From Boletus sp. NGJ (taxonomy: Eukaryota > Basidiomycota > Agaricomycetes > Boletales > Boletaceae), in assembly GCA_019096195.1 (NCBI GenBank), contig JAGTXK010000021.1:124001-188000 (forward strand): a DNA stretch of 64,000 nucleotides, written 5' to 3'. Below the pieces are notes generated by a model. The model did not search any database. It saw only the letters and a program-made list of their open reading frames with translations, and was not told where the DNA came from. Below, piece after piece: positions 22,433-34,264 of the stretch. Position 1 is the stretch's first letter, and each line of letters starts with the position of its first letter. The position numbers and the translations under genes were made by a program.

Positions 22433-23758
22433 ATGCCCCAAGACAATATCTCCCTCCTCATCCTACTCGCCCGAGTATCTGCTGCTCTCACCCAAGCCCG
22501 CCTTTAGAAACAGTACCCTGACCTAGACATCCCAAAACACATCCGACAATACGAGTGTTTTTGCAAGATCAACTACTGCCCCTATCACCATAACTGGTAG
22601 ATGACTCTAGCCCCCCTCTCCGTACGCCTCAACCGACTCTCCCCCATCCACTGACGAAACCTTTATGCCGCTATCCCCCACGATCCCATTGCAGTTCGGA
22701 CCCTACAGACCATCCCCTTCTTCTCCTGCGACGACTCACTCGTCCAGCTCGTCGCCCTCTACTGATCTTACTCCACACTTCGATCCTTTCTCTCCCAGAC
22801 CTATAGGAGCACGGCAGGTCCCCATGACTCCAATGCCCAACAGACCGCCGAAGAAGAAAGGGCAATGGAAGGGATCCTCGAGATTCGTGAACTTATTCTC
22901 AACCTCCTTTTCATTGAAGGGTTCAACTATTCCCTCGCCCTTCTACCCATCAACACCTGTGATCGCCTCCTCCACCCCACCATCCTCTCCCTCTTGGAAG
23001 AAGAGAGTCGAATTTTCTTTGCCCCCTCAACAACTACCTCGTTCCCCCACCCCGTTCCCCCGAGACGAAACCCTTCAGTGGTGGAGCAACCCATGGAGAA
23101 CCTCAATGGAGTCTGAAGCACTAACGGAATTGATAGAGACTCTCCAGAGACACGGAGAGCCCAGTCCTCTGATGACACCATTGTTGCCTCCCCCTCCTCC
23201 ACAAGCCCCAACCCCTCCTCCTGAGGAACCTCCTCAGTACCAATCCTCCCAGTTCCTTCCCCAGCTGTTTCCCGACCCACCAGAACCCTCCGCCGATGGG
23301 GAGCAATGGTATTCTCAGTCGGCCTCCCCTCTCGCCCCAACGGCCGAGGTCTTTTCAACACACTGGGGGACTCTACAACGAGGAGCCCTACTCCTTCCGC
23401 CATTCCCATTCCTGGGGCCGCCGCAGGCGCCTCTCTTACCAGCCATTCCGACCCAGTGGTTGGTAATCCCAATCCCCTATCCAGTGCCGGATCGCCTCAT
23501 CACCATCGATCCCTCACCGGCATCCGCTGCTATGAATGTGGACGTCAAGGTCACCTTCGGCCAGCCTGCCCCCAGTACCGATGCCCCTACTGTAGGGTGG
23601 TTGCCCCCAACCATCCACAGTATGCTTGCCCAAGAAGGACTTGCATGTACTATGGAGGACAAGGACACGGTTACCAGACATGTCCTAGCCAGGGAGTCTT
23701 TGACGACTTCTGGGACCTTACCAATTACGAGGAGAACGAGGGAGATAGGAGTTCTTGA
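22433..23758 (+). pseudogene. Third ORF downstream of pol with C-terminal zinc-knuckle array (family 1)
   Basis: The ATG at 22433 lies nine bases after the pol stop, in the same frame as the end of pol. The frame holds a helical-looking part (RNLYAAIPHDPIAVRTLQ; ERAMEGILEIRELILNLLF), a Pro/Ser/Thr-rich middle and a cysteine-rich end. That end has CYECGRQGHLRPAC (CX2CX4HX4C), CPYCRVVAPNHPQYAC (CX2CX8HX4C) and a third, damaged knuckle CMYYGGQGHGYQTC, whose second Cys is Tyr here but Cys in the old copy at about 50840. Six in-frame stops occur (22505, 22598, 22652, 22763, 23114, 23222). The overlapping +1 frame is open from 22665 to beyond 23900 and could be coding in the middle part. Function unknown: nucleic-acid binding is likely from the knuckles. 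It occupies the position of env in other elements but has no signal peptide or membrane segment beyond a short hydrophobic N-terminus. Confidence 0.6.
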
Positions 23759-23778
23759 GATGGAACTTCAAGACTACG

Positions 23779-23788
23779 AGGAGGGTAA
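23779..23788 (+). other. Polypurine tract, family 1
   Basis: Purine run gaggagggtaa immediately before the 3' LTR, the usual plus-strand primer position. Confidence 0.6.
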
Positions 23789-24825
23789 TGTTACGGTTAC
23801 CGAAGGGGGTACATCTTTTCCCCTTCCCTCTCCCCCCGTAGGCCTGTGGGACGACCTCTTTTTCGACTCTGACCAGGGATTCCCCTGGGATTCCCCCGCG
23901 ACCCCAACTCAGACATCGCCCCATTCGGAACTACCTTTCTAGGAAGTTACCCGTAACTCCCTTTTTAGGAACCTACCCGTTTGGTATGGACATCGCCTTC
24001 CTATTTCATTGATGTATGCCTTTTTCCTTCTTGACCCGATCATTGACATTGCCTCCTTGGCTGTGTTCTCTCGCACACAGCCCAGTATTCCTACCTTCCT
24101 ATTTCGATTCATGCCTTGATCCACTTATAGTAATCTCTTGTCTGCGACTAGATATTACTATACTCGTCACGAAGCCTGCCCTAGAGGAGTAAGGCCTATA
24201 AATAGGGACGCAGGCTCTCCATGTAACTTTAACCTAGATCTACACTCCTTCCCGTGTAATCTACCAAGCCTGCTTCTCCCGCTTAAAGGTTCCACTTCAC
24301 CTCAGAAGCCTTCTCCCACGATCTGGAGGTGCTCGCCCTTGAGCTAGTGATCATTCTGCTCGTCACGACGCACCTGTGCGCAGTCACTGTTGTCTCTAGC
24401 TTCTAAAGCTTCGGCAACACAAACAACCAACAGAGGTTGGCTGTCGCTAGTCAGGACTCCACCACTGACTAGACGGGATAAAGTCTGAGACTCCGCCATC
24501 AGCATCGAAGACTCCGCCATTCGATTAATAGGCCCAGTAAGCCCTAGGGATTAGCTGACGGAAGGCAACTACCTCTAGGCCTGCGCACCGGTCTGCCCCT
24601 CTGCCTCTGAGCATAGGATTGGGGATTCCGTGGTAAATCTGAGACTCCGCCATTTAGTCGTAGAGGAAACCAAGGACACTCTACGTAAAGCTAGCAGCGG
24701 TTCCCAGTCAGAGGGTTTTGGGCCTCTGGAGGTTAAGTGATCTCTTCCTCAAGCCTGCTAGTCCGGTAATCCAACAGGTGTTGGGATTATATGGGAACGT
24801 GTCACCACAGTTACAAGGCGTAACA
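23789..24825 (+). repeat. 3' LTR of gypsy family 1
   Basis: 1037 bases, nearly identical to 15365-16401; followed by the CAAGA duplication at 24826-24830. Confidence 0.95.
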
Positions 24826-24900
24826 CAAGACATATCAATGTCCAATCACTGTAAAACCCTGTAAGGCTGAATGTGAAGACTACAGCACCCCATACTCTTC

Positions 24901-27900
24901 CTAAGCCAAAATATCATTGTCTAACTCCTCTCCTTTGTCAGCAATCACCCAATCAGGCACATCCAAGTCTTCATCATTGTCACCCTTGTTTTCCTCCCTG
25001 CCTTCTTCACCCTGTACCGCTTTCAAGTTGTCAGCATTTTCCTCCATGTCTGCTACTAGTTCACCAAGATCCTCAAATGCATCCTGTTCCATGCTCAGAC
25101 TCTCTGCAAATTCAAGTTCTTGTTCATCCTCACACTCAGGCTCCATCTCGTCATCATCCATGTCGTCATCCAGTGCTTCACGTCCCTTGCATTGGAGGAA
25201 CTTGTCCTGGTCATGTGTTGCCTTGTGGTCTAATCCACCACCTTGAAACCTCATGAAAATGTCCCTATCGATGAACCTTTACCATAGAAGATTCAGTTAC
25301 TAGTAGTCAGCAGTACTAGAATGAAAAATGATTACATATTGATGTAGAAGTATCTCCAATCGAAATCCTGCCATCCTTCACTGCCCCTCTCTTGTCTCAC
25401 AAATGAAGATCCAAGCAACTCGTCAGTTTCGCCAAATGCAAATGCAGGGATAAGGTGGGTGCCACGAATGATGGAGTCTGGATTGACAAAACCAAAGGCA
25501 TAGGAAATGTTACTACCCTGGTCAAATTGATCAAAGAATTGCAGACGGAAGAGATGCTTCACATTCCACCCTGCGTTAAAGTTGGTGTCTCACTGGAACC
25601 ACTGCACAAACAGCACATCCATCCAGGATGGTCACAAGTATGCTGATCTGGGATCCTTCTGGTACTCCACCATGACATGGAAGATTAGAGATACCCATGC
25701 ATACCAATATGGGTGGGAGTGTTTGTTCTCTGGCAAAAGGACCATAATGTCTGCTCGTGTCTATGGGTTGATAGAATCCTAGTCCTGTCACAGGTCATAT
25801 GTTATGTAGTTGATCTGCAATACTTGGTGTTTGAAAAGCTTGTTGTCATGGAAGAGTACACAGTCATGATCCTCATCTGGAAAATTGTACTCATCTCCAT
25901 TGTAAGCCATACCTCAGAGTAGTGCAAGAAGGTGGTCTTTGAGTTGAGGAATGAAGGTCTAAAGCACAGATTAGTATGAACACCCGAAGTGCTGACCTCA
26001 AAGGCAGGATTATTCCTTTGGTCACCTAACCAGACTGTCAGATCATGGCCTTGTTGTGAAGAGGCTGTGATGTGGTAATGATCTGATGGGGATGTTCAGA
26101 GGTGAGTGGAGTGTGGGATGTCTTAACCATCAGTCAGTGTGACTCATGCTGCATTCACCTTTCTAATGAACTGCTCTACGATCTCTTGATTTGCCATGCT
26201 CGTAATCATAGTACCCTTCTTCTTTCCTGAAGGTGGAAAACACCACTTTGAGCACCTATGTTTAGGCTCTCCCTAGTAATATAAAGTCCAAGTTCAGTCT
26301 CAGTCTCTCAGTAAACTTGGGACAAACATACCATTTGAGTAGAATAGCTATCTGTTGTCCTGTAATGTCAGATCGTGTTGAGATAGTCACCCAAAGCATG
26401 GTACTTGCACACCAGGAATTCCAATGTTTTGAGGGCCTCAAAATATAATTGAAATTAGAATTATAAAATAAAATATTTTGAGTACACCTATCAAGGAGCT
26501 TGAAATATTTTATGTTGATGGCAACAATATCTGCTGAAAAAAAATGATCTGGTATTGAAATATTATGGACTAGACAAAATAAGTACTTTTCTGAGACTGA
26601 TAAGATATATGATAAGATTATCTTTTGTGAGTTAATGATTGAAGTCAGACAATATAATATCTTAAGCATGCATTTTATATTAACAATAAAGATAATATTT
26701 TGTAACTAAAAATATTAATTATTATATCAGGCATAAAAGGGATTGTGAAAAGTAAATATTTTACTCTGTGTTAAAGTATAAGGGCGATGTGTGGGCAATA
26801 AGCAGGGCATATGTTTAGTGTTCCTTCCTGCTAAATGCCCCCATGAGGATCTGGTGATGTTCTACAGTGGCAATGATTTGCTATATACAGGAGAGTCATT
26901 TTGTACAACCTCTATGCAATTATTTTGCCAGTACACTTGGGGCATTTTCATTTTATCTACTTTTATGACAGAATCAAAGGTCAGAATGATTTGATTGAGT
27001 GGTTGGGAGCACCCACCTTTATTAATGACAAAACAACAATATGCTGTGGTGAAAATTGCCATTGAGCAAAGTGACACAATACATTCACTGAATCCACTAA
27101 CTCCAGGGTGTAGTGTGCTGGAGTGTAGGCACACCAGGAAATATGGATAGTGCCTGAATGGGTCAATAACGTCCAGTCCCATAGGGAGGTAGTGTTGAAC
27201 AGCAAGTTAGACATGGCCACTGTCATCAAAAATGTATTTGATGTGTTCAGGGATTGCAGATCTGGATACAACACCTGTGGGATAAAAAAGTATCTGATTG
27301 TTTCCAACATGAATGGAATGCCAACTGTAAAGTACACCACTAAAACAATATTGAGCATGCAAGACCACACACTTGCAAGTGGTTAAAGCCACAAGTTTAT
27401 GTGGGACCAGCGACTGCTCATCCACACCGAGGCTGCCAGATATGATTGAAGCTATGGGGGATGGTTCTTGGTCAACTGTTATATATTTATCAAACAGGGT
27501 TTTGTATTCTTTGATTGCTGGAGGCCAATCTGATCAAGAAAGCCAATATCTGAGTCATGACCCTTGTATGAAAGACTGCAGAATTGTTTCTTCCAGTTCA
27601 CCTGATATTGTCATCAGTGGATGAAACTGAATGCATTTGCACAAACTAACCAAATTTATGGTTGATGGGCAATTACTGTAATTGACCAATTAGGTGTCTG
27701 AATGGAAAGCACTGCCAGGAGCGCATGGGTCCAAAGAGCTCAAGATAGTCATATATATGGCATGCCATATGGCCATTTGGGCATAAAGGAGCTTCTGACA
27801 GGACATGATTTAGATCTGTAAGCCAGGATCCAATACAGGCACAATAGGTGTTTATGCATGACATTGTCATGACCCAATAACAAGTAATCTGAATAGCAGA

Positions 27901-28690
27901 AATAATTTGCATAGTATGGTCCAGAGTGTGTTGTAAGTGGTTTGCCACTTCTTGTAATGGGTGTTTCGAGCCTTCTCCCCACAAACTGACCAACACCAAG
28001 GGTAGATAAACAGTAGCCATGGTTTGCCATTCATTGACTTTAAAAGTACCAGCTCTTGCCTCACCGAAGTTCTATGGAACAGACCTTAGCCAAGATGGAA
28101 TATTGATGTCCTTGATGACTTGCTGAATCTGTAGCATTACTGAAGGACCTGAAGTGTAGATGTACTGGGAAGCTACCATTGATTGAGTCTGGCACTGCAT
28201 GCAAATCAAATACTAGGAATTAGCTGATTGCAATGATTCACTCACTCACTGGACCAATGCTTTTACCTGGTGAACTTTGAGCACCCTTTTCACTGCCTGA
28301 GGTGATAAGTCAAGACCAACAGCTACAAATTGCAGTGCCACAATATTCTTAGCCATGAGCTTGTGTCTAAGTGCTTTCAGATCCTCCTTGACACAATTAT
28401 CATTGTCATCAGTGAGGTTGTCAACTGTGCTAGTGAGAAGTGAATGGATAGCATTCACATGCTTTCTGTCATTTTTGCCAAGTTTTTCTGCCTCTGGCAA
28501 TGAGTCAGGTGGATGAAAAGCTTCGGAAAATGCTGGCCACCAACTCTGATTCAGACTTGTATTTTGCTGCAGTAGTGGTGGTGAGCCCCAGATATTCCCA
28601 CAAATGACTCTATGTCAGGCCTTCCAGCAAACACTGCATAGAGTCTACAACCAGCTATTGAGCCAGATTCCAGTATGGGAGTTGCCAAAG
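24901..28690 (-). pseudogene. CACTA/Plavaka-type (Tnp2-like) transposase, central and C-terminal part
   Basis: Read on the minus strand from high to low coordinates, the fragments are in the family's order: KHVNAIHSLLTSTVDN and NIVALQFVAVGLDL (28250-28480), LPLVLVSLWGEG with FGPMRSWQCF (27700-28020), VGNNQILFYPTGVV and DVIDPFRHYPYF (27100-27370), YAFGFVNPDSIIRGTHLIPAF (25430-25530), MRFQGGGLDHK (about 25225-25254) and an acidic tail ending at 24901. Stops and frame changes lie between them. The AT-rich stretch 26260-26780 holds no recognisable transposase sequence. The gene is cut at 28762 by gypsy family 2 and continues beyond it at 36060. Family naming is by motif recognition. Confidence 0.65.
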
Positions 28691-28761
28691 TGAAGACCAT
28701 CTTACTTCATTTTGAATGAATAATTTATATCACTTGATGGACAACGACGTGTTTCTGTAAG

Positions 28762-29356
28762 TGTTACGTTTCCTCCTTTCTCCTCCTTCTTCTTCCCTTC
28801 AATCGTCCTCGTCCTCGCCTCGTCCTCTTGAATTCCCCTTGGACCATTTACTACACAGTGAGACTCCGTGTAGTCAAGGCCGACCTTCGCACCTCGTGCA
28901 TCATTTGTACTTCTACGCCGACCCCACACGGGGGATCCCTTCTATTTCCCACTCCATAGGATCTCTCCGGTGCTGCGGCTTATTCATCCTTTTCCCACGC
29001 CTCAGTATGTATATAAACCCACCCTCTGTAGTCGATCCCCCAATTTACACCTACTTGGTGAACTTTCATCATCGCCCCTCCGGACCTCTAAAAGTCGTCG
29101 TTCCACTTCGAGTGAACGCTTCTTCTACGTCTCGTCTTCACTCTCTGAGTGAACCCTTGACTACGACTAGGAAGACCCTTTGTCGTCGAACCCTTGACCC
29201 CGCGACTAGGAAGACCCTCTGTCGCCGAACCCTTGACCCTACCAAAGGGCCACCCTTGTCCCGTAGCTCTCCGAAGCTACCTCTCTCGACCCCGGTAGCT
29301 CGTCGCTACTCGACCATCCAAGTTAACGCCTGTCCCTACCCGGGGTAGTTGTAACA
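28762..29356 (+). repeat. 5' LTR of gypsy family 2
   Basis: Begins TGTTACG and ends GTAACA. It shares only the terminal bases with family 1. It holds repeated gaagaccct-ttgtcg-cgaacccttgac units near 29155-29245. Confidence 0.95.
29010..29052 (+). promoter_or_regulatory. LTR promoter: TATA box and inferred transcript start, family 2
   Basis: TATATAAA at 29010-29017. AATTTACACCT at 29042-29052 begins 32 bases downstream and is exactly complementary to the sequence two bases after the LTR (29359-29369), which marks 29042 as the probable RNA start. Confidence 0.65.
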
Positions 29357-29358
29357 AA

Positions 29359-29369
29359 AGGTGTAAATT
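29359..29369 (+). other. Self-priming primer-binding site, family 2
   Basis: AGGTGTAAATT, the perfect 11-base complement of AATTTACACCT in the LTR, placed two bases after the LTR end exactly as in family 1 although the sequence is unrelated. Confidence 0.7.
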
Positions 29370-29689
29370 CTTATATTGAGGTTATCGTTGTCATAACCCT
29401 CCACCCACCATTGCTCGCCAACGTCCCACTCTGAACCCTGCGTGGTGGAACCCTCGTGCACGTGCCGAGACACCCCCCACCGACGACAATTCTTCTGACC
29501 ACCAAGAAGGATCACCAGACACCGACCTCGACCTTGACCTCCCGTCCCAACAACAACAGGACGCGGCCCTCGATCTGTCACACCAACTCTCAGATCGCCT
29601 ACGTCTTACCAAGAACCCCCACACCACCGTCTCCGACACCGTTGACGGCAGTACCCTCATTCTCAGCACCACCCCCTCCCCTGTCACCA

Positions 29690-30588
29690 ATGTCTTCAGC
29701 AACTCGACCAACCGAGCTCCGCATCGGTACCCCCGAAGCCTATGATGGCTCCTTTGACACCTCAGTATCGTGGTTGAACACAGTCCAGTTCTACCTCTAC
29801 GTCAACGCCAAGGTCTATGACACCGACGCTAAGCAGATAGCCTTCGCCCTATCCTATATGACTAAAGGGCCAGCCCTCACCTGGGCTACCACCTATCGAC
29901 AAAACGCCATCAATGGCGTCACCATCACCCTCGGGTCCTTCGCCGACTTCGTCACCGCCTTTGAAAAGGCATTCAAACACCGAGACACCACTGGGAACGC
30001 CATCGCTTGGCTGTCCACCAAACGAATGACCAAGAAGCGAGACAACTCGTATTCCCCTCCCCTCATGCAATACACATCCGAGTTCCAGAACAATGCCGCC
30101 CTCGCCAAGATCACCGACCCGAACGTCCTCATCGGGTACTATTCCGCTGGAATCCCACCGGGGCTTATGCGACGAGATCATGTCCATGGACACCGTACCC
30201 ACCACCATCGAAGAATGGTACTCCCGTGCCATCCACTTCCAAACTCAATGGGAAAGAGCCGACGAAATCGCTAAAAGGAGCAGTAAACCATCCCGCACAC
30301 CTACCACTCCTTCTCTTCGCCCACCTCCTCCAAACCTCGAGACCCGACGCCATGGACGTCGACGCCGTCTCCATCCCCAAACTGACCCCCGAAGAGCGAA
30401 AACGCTGCTTCGACCAAAAACTTTGCTTCCACTGTCGCCAACCGGGTCACATCACCACGGCATGCACCACCTTCACCTCCCCCATCAGAAAGGTGAAGAA
30501 CCCCCCTGCCAAGAAAGTCAGGGTTGTCGAACAAGAAGAGGGAGACTCTGACGGAGAAACCGTCGGACAGGTCTCCTCGGGTTTTTAA
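29690..30588 (+). pseudogene. Gag of gypsy family 2 (two frame shifts)
   Basis: The start chosen is the ATG at 29690 (MSSATRPTELRIGTPEAYDG), where homology-like sequence begins. The gag core includes FDTSVSWLNTVQFYLY and GPALTWATTYRQNAI. The frame shifts near 30150 (after IGYYSAGIPPG) and again near 30310. The C-terminal part contains a canonical zinc knuckle CFHCRQPGHITTAC and an acidic tail. It ends GGT TTT TAA at 30586-30588, where a -1 slip leads into pol. Nucleocapsid/particle protein. Confidence 0.8.
30580..30588 (+). promoter_or_regulatory. Candidate -1 ribosomal frameshift site at the gag stop, family 2
   Basis: GGT TTT TAA with five Ts: TTT at 30583-30585 can slip to 30582-30584 and continue TTA AAG in the pol frame, which is open from 30552. 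It matches the family-1 site at 17885-17893 in geometry. Confidence 0.5.
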
Positions 30589-33500
30589 AGAGGGGAACAC
30601 CTTTGACGCATGTTTCCCCTTCTCTTAGTTGTGCCGCTGTAACAGTAGAATCGAAATTGAAAGGCATTCGCATCCCCGTTCAACTTCTCGTTCCTGCACA
30701 CGCTAAGAAAGCCGTCAACACCAGAGCCCTCGTAGATAGCGGCGCGGAAATCTCCTGCGTCGACTATCAGTTCGTGCGAAAACACAAACTCCCCACCACA
30801 CGACTTCACACCCCCATCCGCGTCCGAAACGCTGACACCTCGTTCAACAAGAACGGGGATATCAAGTTCACCTGTGATCTCTTCGTGGACATTAAGGGCG
30901 TCCTCATGAGGACAACCCTCCACGTCATCTCCTGTGGACAGGAAAACGTCATCCTTGGCCAACCCTGGCTCCGCTCGTGCAACCCAACCATCGACTGGGC
31001 AGCTAATACCCTCACCCTCGATGAAACCCTCGACCAATCCGCCGACCTCTACCACACAAGGACCAAACCCCTCCCCACCGAGAAAGACGAGTCCGCATCC
31101 AGGCCCGGTCACATTGACATCAACCTCCGAACCTGCCACCACCTCCGCGGCTTCCTCCAGAAGGAAACCGAAGAACGAGAATATCTACGGAATGCGAACC
31201 GAAATCGCGTCCTACACCGAATCATCCGAGGGCAATACAAATATGTCGCCGCCTCCACCGTCGCCAAAATCACGGTCGCAACCGAGCTTGCAGAGGCCGC
31301 TGAGAAGGCCAAACCCAAACCAACCCTCCCGGCAGCGTATGCTGATTACGCCTCTGTCTTCTCAAAAGAAGCCACCGACCATGTCCCTCCATCACGCCCC
31401 TATGACCACGAAATCAACGTCAAAGAGACCTTTGTCCCGAAGATCGGGAAGGTATACCCCCTTTCCCCCCATGAACAGAAAGTGACCGAAGAATTCCTTG
31501 ACGAACACCTCAAAACGGGAAAGATTCGCCCGTCAACCTCCCCCCAAGCATCCCCTTTCTTCTTCGTCAAAAAGAAGAACGGCGACCTCCGCCCGTGCCA
31601 GGACTACTCGATACATCAACGAACATACTGTTCGCGACGCCTACCCTCTCCCCTTGGTCTCGAACCTCATCGACAAACTCAAGGGAGCGACAACCTTCAC
31701 CAAGTTCGACGTCCGTTGGGGATACAACAACGTACGCATCAAGGATGGTCATCAATGGAAAGCCGCCTTCGTCACACATCGAGGCCTCTATGAACCTACC
31801 GTCATGTTCTTCGGCCTATGCAACTCCCCCGCAACCTTCCAGCGATTCATGAATGACTCCTTCCGAGACATGATCGCCGAAGGCTGGCTCATCATCTACA
31901 TGGACGACCTCCTTATCTTCTCCCCAGACGACGCTCTGCATACTGAGCGAACCAAGCGTGTCCTCCAACGGATGACCGAACTCGACCTCCACCTCAAACT
32001 TGAAAAATGTACCTTCGCCACCGACGAGGTAGAGTACCTCGGCATGATTGTCCGTCCCAACCAATTGGCTATGGACCCCGTCAAACTTGACGGAATCGCC
32101 AAATGGCCTGCCCCCACCAAGGTCACGGGAGTCCGATCGTTCCTTGGCTTCGCCAACTTCTACCGGCGATTCATCCCCGACTACTCCACGATCGCCCGCC
32201 CCCTTATCGACCTCACGAAACTCAACCACCCCTGGGCCTGGTCGAGCGAATGCCAGGATGCGTTCGACCACCTTAAACGTCTCTTCCTGGCAAAGCCAAT
32301 CCTTCACCTCCCCGACTTCTCCGCCCCCTTCGCCATCGCCACGGACGCCTCGAAGTACGCCACCGGCGCCATCCTCCTGCAGACCGATGCCAACGGTGAC
32401 TGGCATCCCTGCTCATACCTCTCACAGTCCTTCTCCCCCGCCGAACGGAATTACGACATCTATGACCGCGAACTCCTCGCCGTCATCCGCGCACTGAAAT
32501 CTTGGCACCACTACTTGTATGGCTCCCCCTTCCCCATACAGGTTTTTACAGATCATAAGAACCTGCTCTACTTTAAGTCCCCCCAAAACCTCAATCGCCG
32601 GCAAGCCCGCTGGCTTCTCGACCTCGCCGATTTTGATCTCAAAATCACCCATGTCCCCGGCCGCCTGCTTGCCGGGCCGGATGCCTTATCCCGTCGCCCC
32701 GACCTCATCCCGACGACCGACACACGGACAATGAGGGCGTCACGCTCCTTCCCCCCTCCATGTTCGTCAACTTGATTGACACCTCGCTGGCATCCCTCAT
32801 CCAGCGATCCTCCCTGTCCGACCCCCTCGTCCTTCAACACCTTCAGGCAACAGACACCTCTGCACCCGCGTTCCTCCGTGCCCGCCTTTCTGACTGGTCG
32901 TACGTGGACGGCCTTCTATCCTACCGCAACCGCGTCTACGTCCCGCCAGACGACTCCCTCCGGCGCTCCATCCTCCACCGTTGCCACGACCACGAATCAG
33001 CTGGTCACCCCGGCTACCTGAAAACCCGGCAGCTTGTGTCCGCCGATTTCTGGTGGCCGGGCCTCGCCTCTTATGTCCGCGCCTATGTCTCTGGCTGCCC
33101 GATCCTGCCAGCAACACAAGGCCAACACGCACCCTACTGTACCCCCCCTGACCCCTATCCGTTCCACTGCCACCCTACCCTTCCGCCAGGTGTCCTGCGA
33201 TCTCATCACGGACCTACCCCTCTCCTCCGGCTTCGATTCACTATTGGTCGTGGTCGACCACGGGCTTACTAAGGGGGTAATTCTATGCCCCATGAAGAAA
33301 TCAGTCACCGCAGAAGGGAATCGCGACACTCTTCTTCCACAAAGTATACCTCCACTTCGGCCTCTACGACAAGATTATCTCCGACCGAGGACCCCAGTTC
33401 GCCTCAGCCTTCGCCAAAGAACTTGGAAAGCTCCTGAAGTACGACCTTTCCCTCTCCACCGCATATCACCCTCAATCCGACGGAGAAACGGAACGGGTCA

Positions 33501-34264
33501 ACCAAGAGATCGAAACTTACCTCCGGATCTTCTGCGGCAACGAACCCACTACATGGGCCGAGAAGATCTCTCACGCCGAATTCACCCATAACCACCGACC
33601 CCACTCTGTCACCGGGCAATCTCCGTTCTTCCTCCTTATGGGATACGAACCCCGTGCCCTCCCTTCGGTCGTTCCCGACTCCACGATCCCCGCTCTAGAA
33701 GAGCGCATCCAGAAACTCTCGGCTGCTAGAGACGAAGCCCTAGCAGCACACGAACTCGCACGACAGGTCATGGCCTCTCGTACTCGCCACGGTTTCACCC
33801 CATTCAAGAAAGGTGACAAGGTTTGGCTAGAAGCCAGGAACCTGAAACGCTCCATTGCCGACCCGAAGTTTGCACCAAAACGAGAGGGCCCATTCACTGT
33901 CACACACGTCCTATCCCCCATCGTCTACAAACTCCGCCTCCCAACCACATGGAAGATCCACCCGGTCTTCCACGCATCACTCCTCTCCCCCTGCCACGAG
34001 AATGCCGTATACGGCAAACATTTCATAACGCCACCGCCTGAATTGATAGCCGGCGAAGAAGAATACGAAATCGATAAAATCCTACGACATCGCGGCTCCC
34101 CGTCTCGCCGTTCCTTCCTGATCCGATGGAAAGGGTACTCCGCAGAAGAGGATTCTTGGGTCCCCGAGCGGGATCTGAAGCATGCCAAGTCCGCTCTGCT
34201 CGACTATAAGAAGCGACACCCTAGGACATTCCCCTCCATCGCCTCACTCCAACCCATACCATGA
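30582..34264 (+). pseudogene. Pol of gypsy family 2 (four frame shifts)
   Basis: Protease: ALVDSGAEISCVD with the later VILGQPWLRS. Reverse transcriptase: [17 protein letters not shown], a one-base shift near 31612, [22 protein letters not shown] and YMDD (about 31900). RNase [31 protein letters not shown]. There is a second shift near 32720. Integrase: the zinc-binding HHCC region runs from [14 protein letters not shown] to a Cys-rich part broken near 33105. The core has [12 protein letters not shown], a shift near 33315, [10 protein letters not shown] and [13 protein letters not shown]. The C-terminal chromodomain has EEEYEIDKILRHRG and FLIRWKGYSAEEDSWVPE. The stop TGA at 34262-34264 overlaps the ATG of the third ORF. 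No premature in-frame stop was noticed, so it may be intact if the shifts are consensus errors. Confidence 0.92.

Larger units (their letters stand above)
15365..24825 (+). mobile_element. Ty3/gypsy chromovirus, family 1, full-length but defective
   Basis: Two LTRs of equal length (1037 bases) differ at about half a dozen positions by eye. They enclose gag, pol (protease, reverse transcriptase, RNase H, integrase, chromodomain) and a third ORF. Target duplications CAAGA lie at 15360-15364 and 24826-24830. A reversed solo LTR of the same family (20157-21114) is inserted in pol. Several in-frame stops and a frameshift make it non-autonomous despite the young-looking LTRs. Confidence 0.95.

Noticed and set aside
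22433-23758. Envelope protein in the post-pol position
   Set aside because: No convincing signal peptide, fusion-type or C-terminal membrane segment; the Cys/His spacing is that of zinc knuckles.
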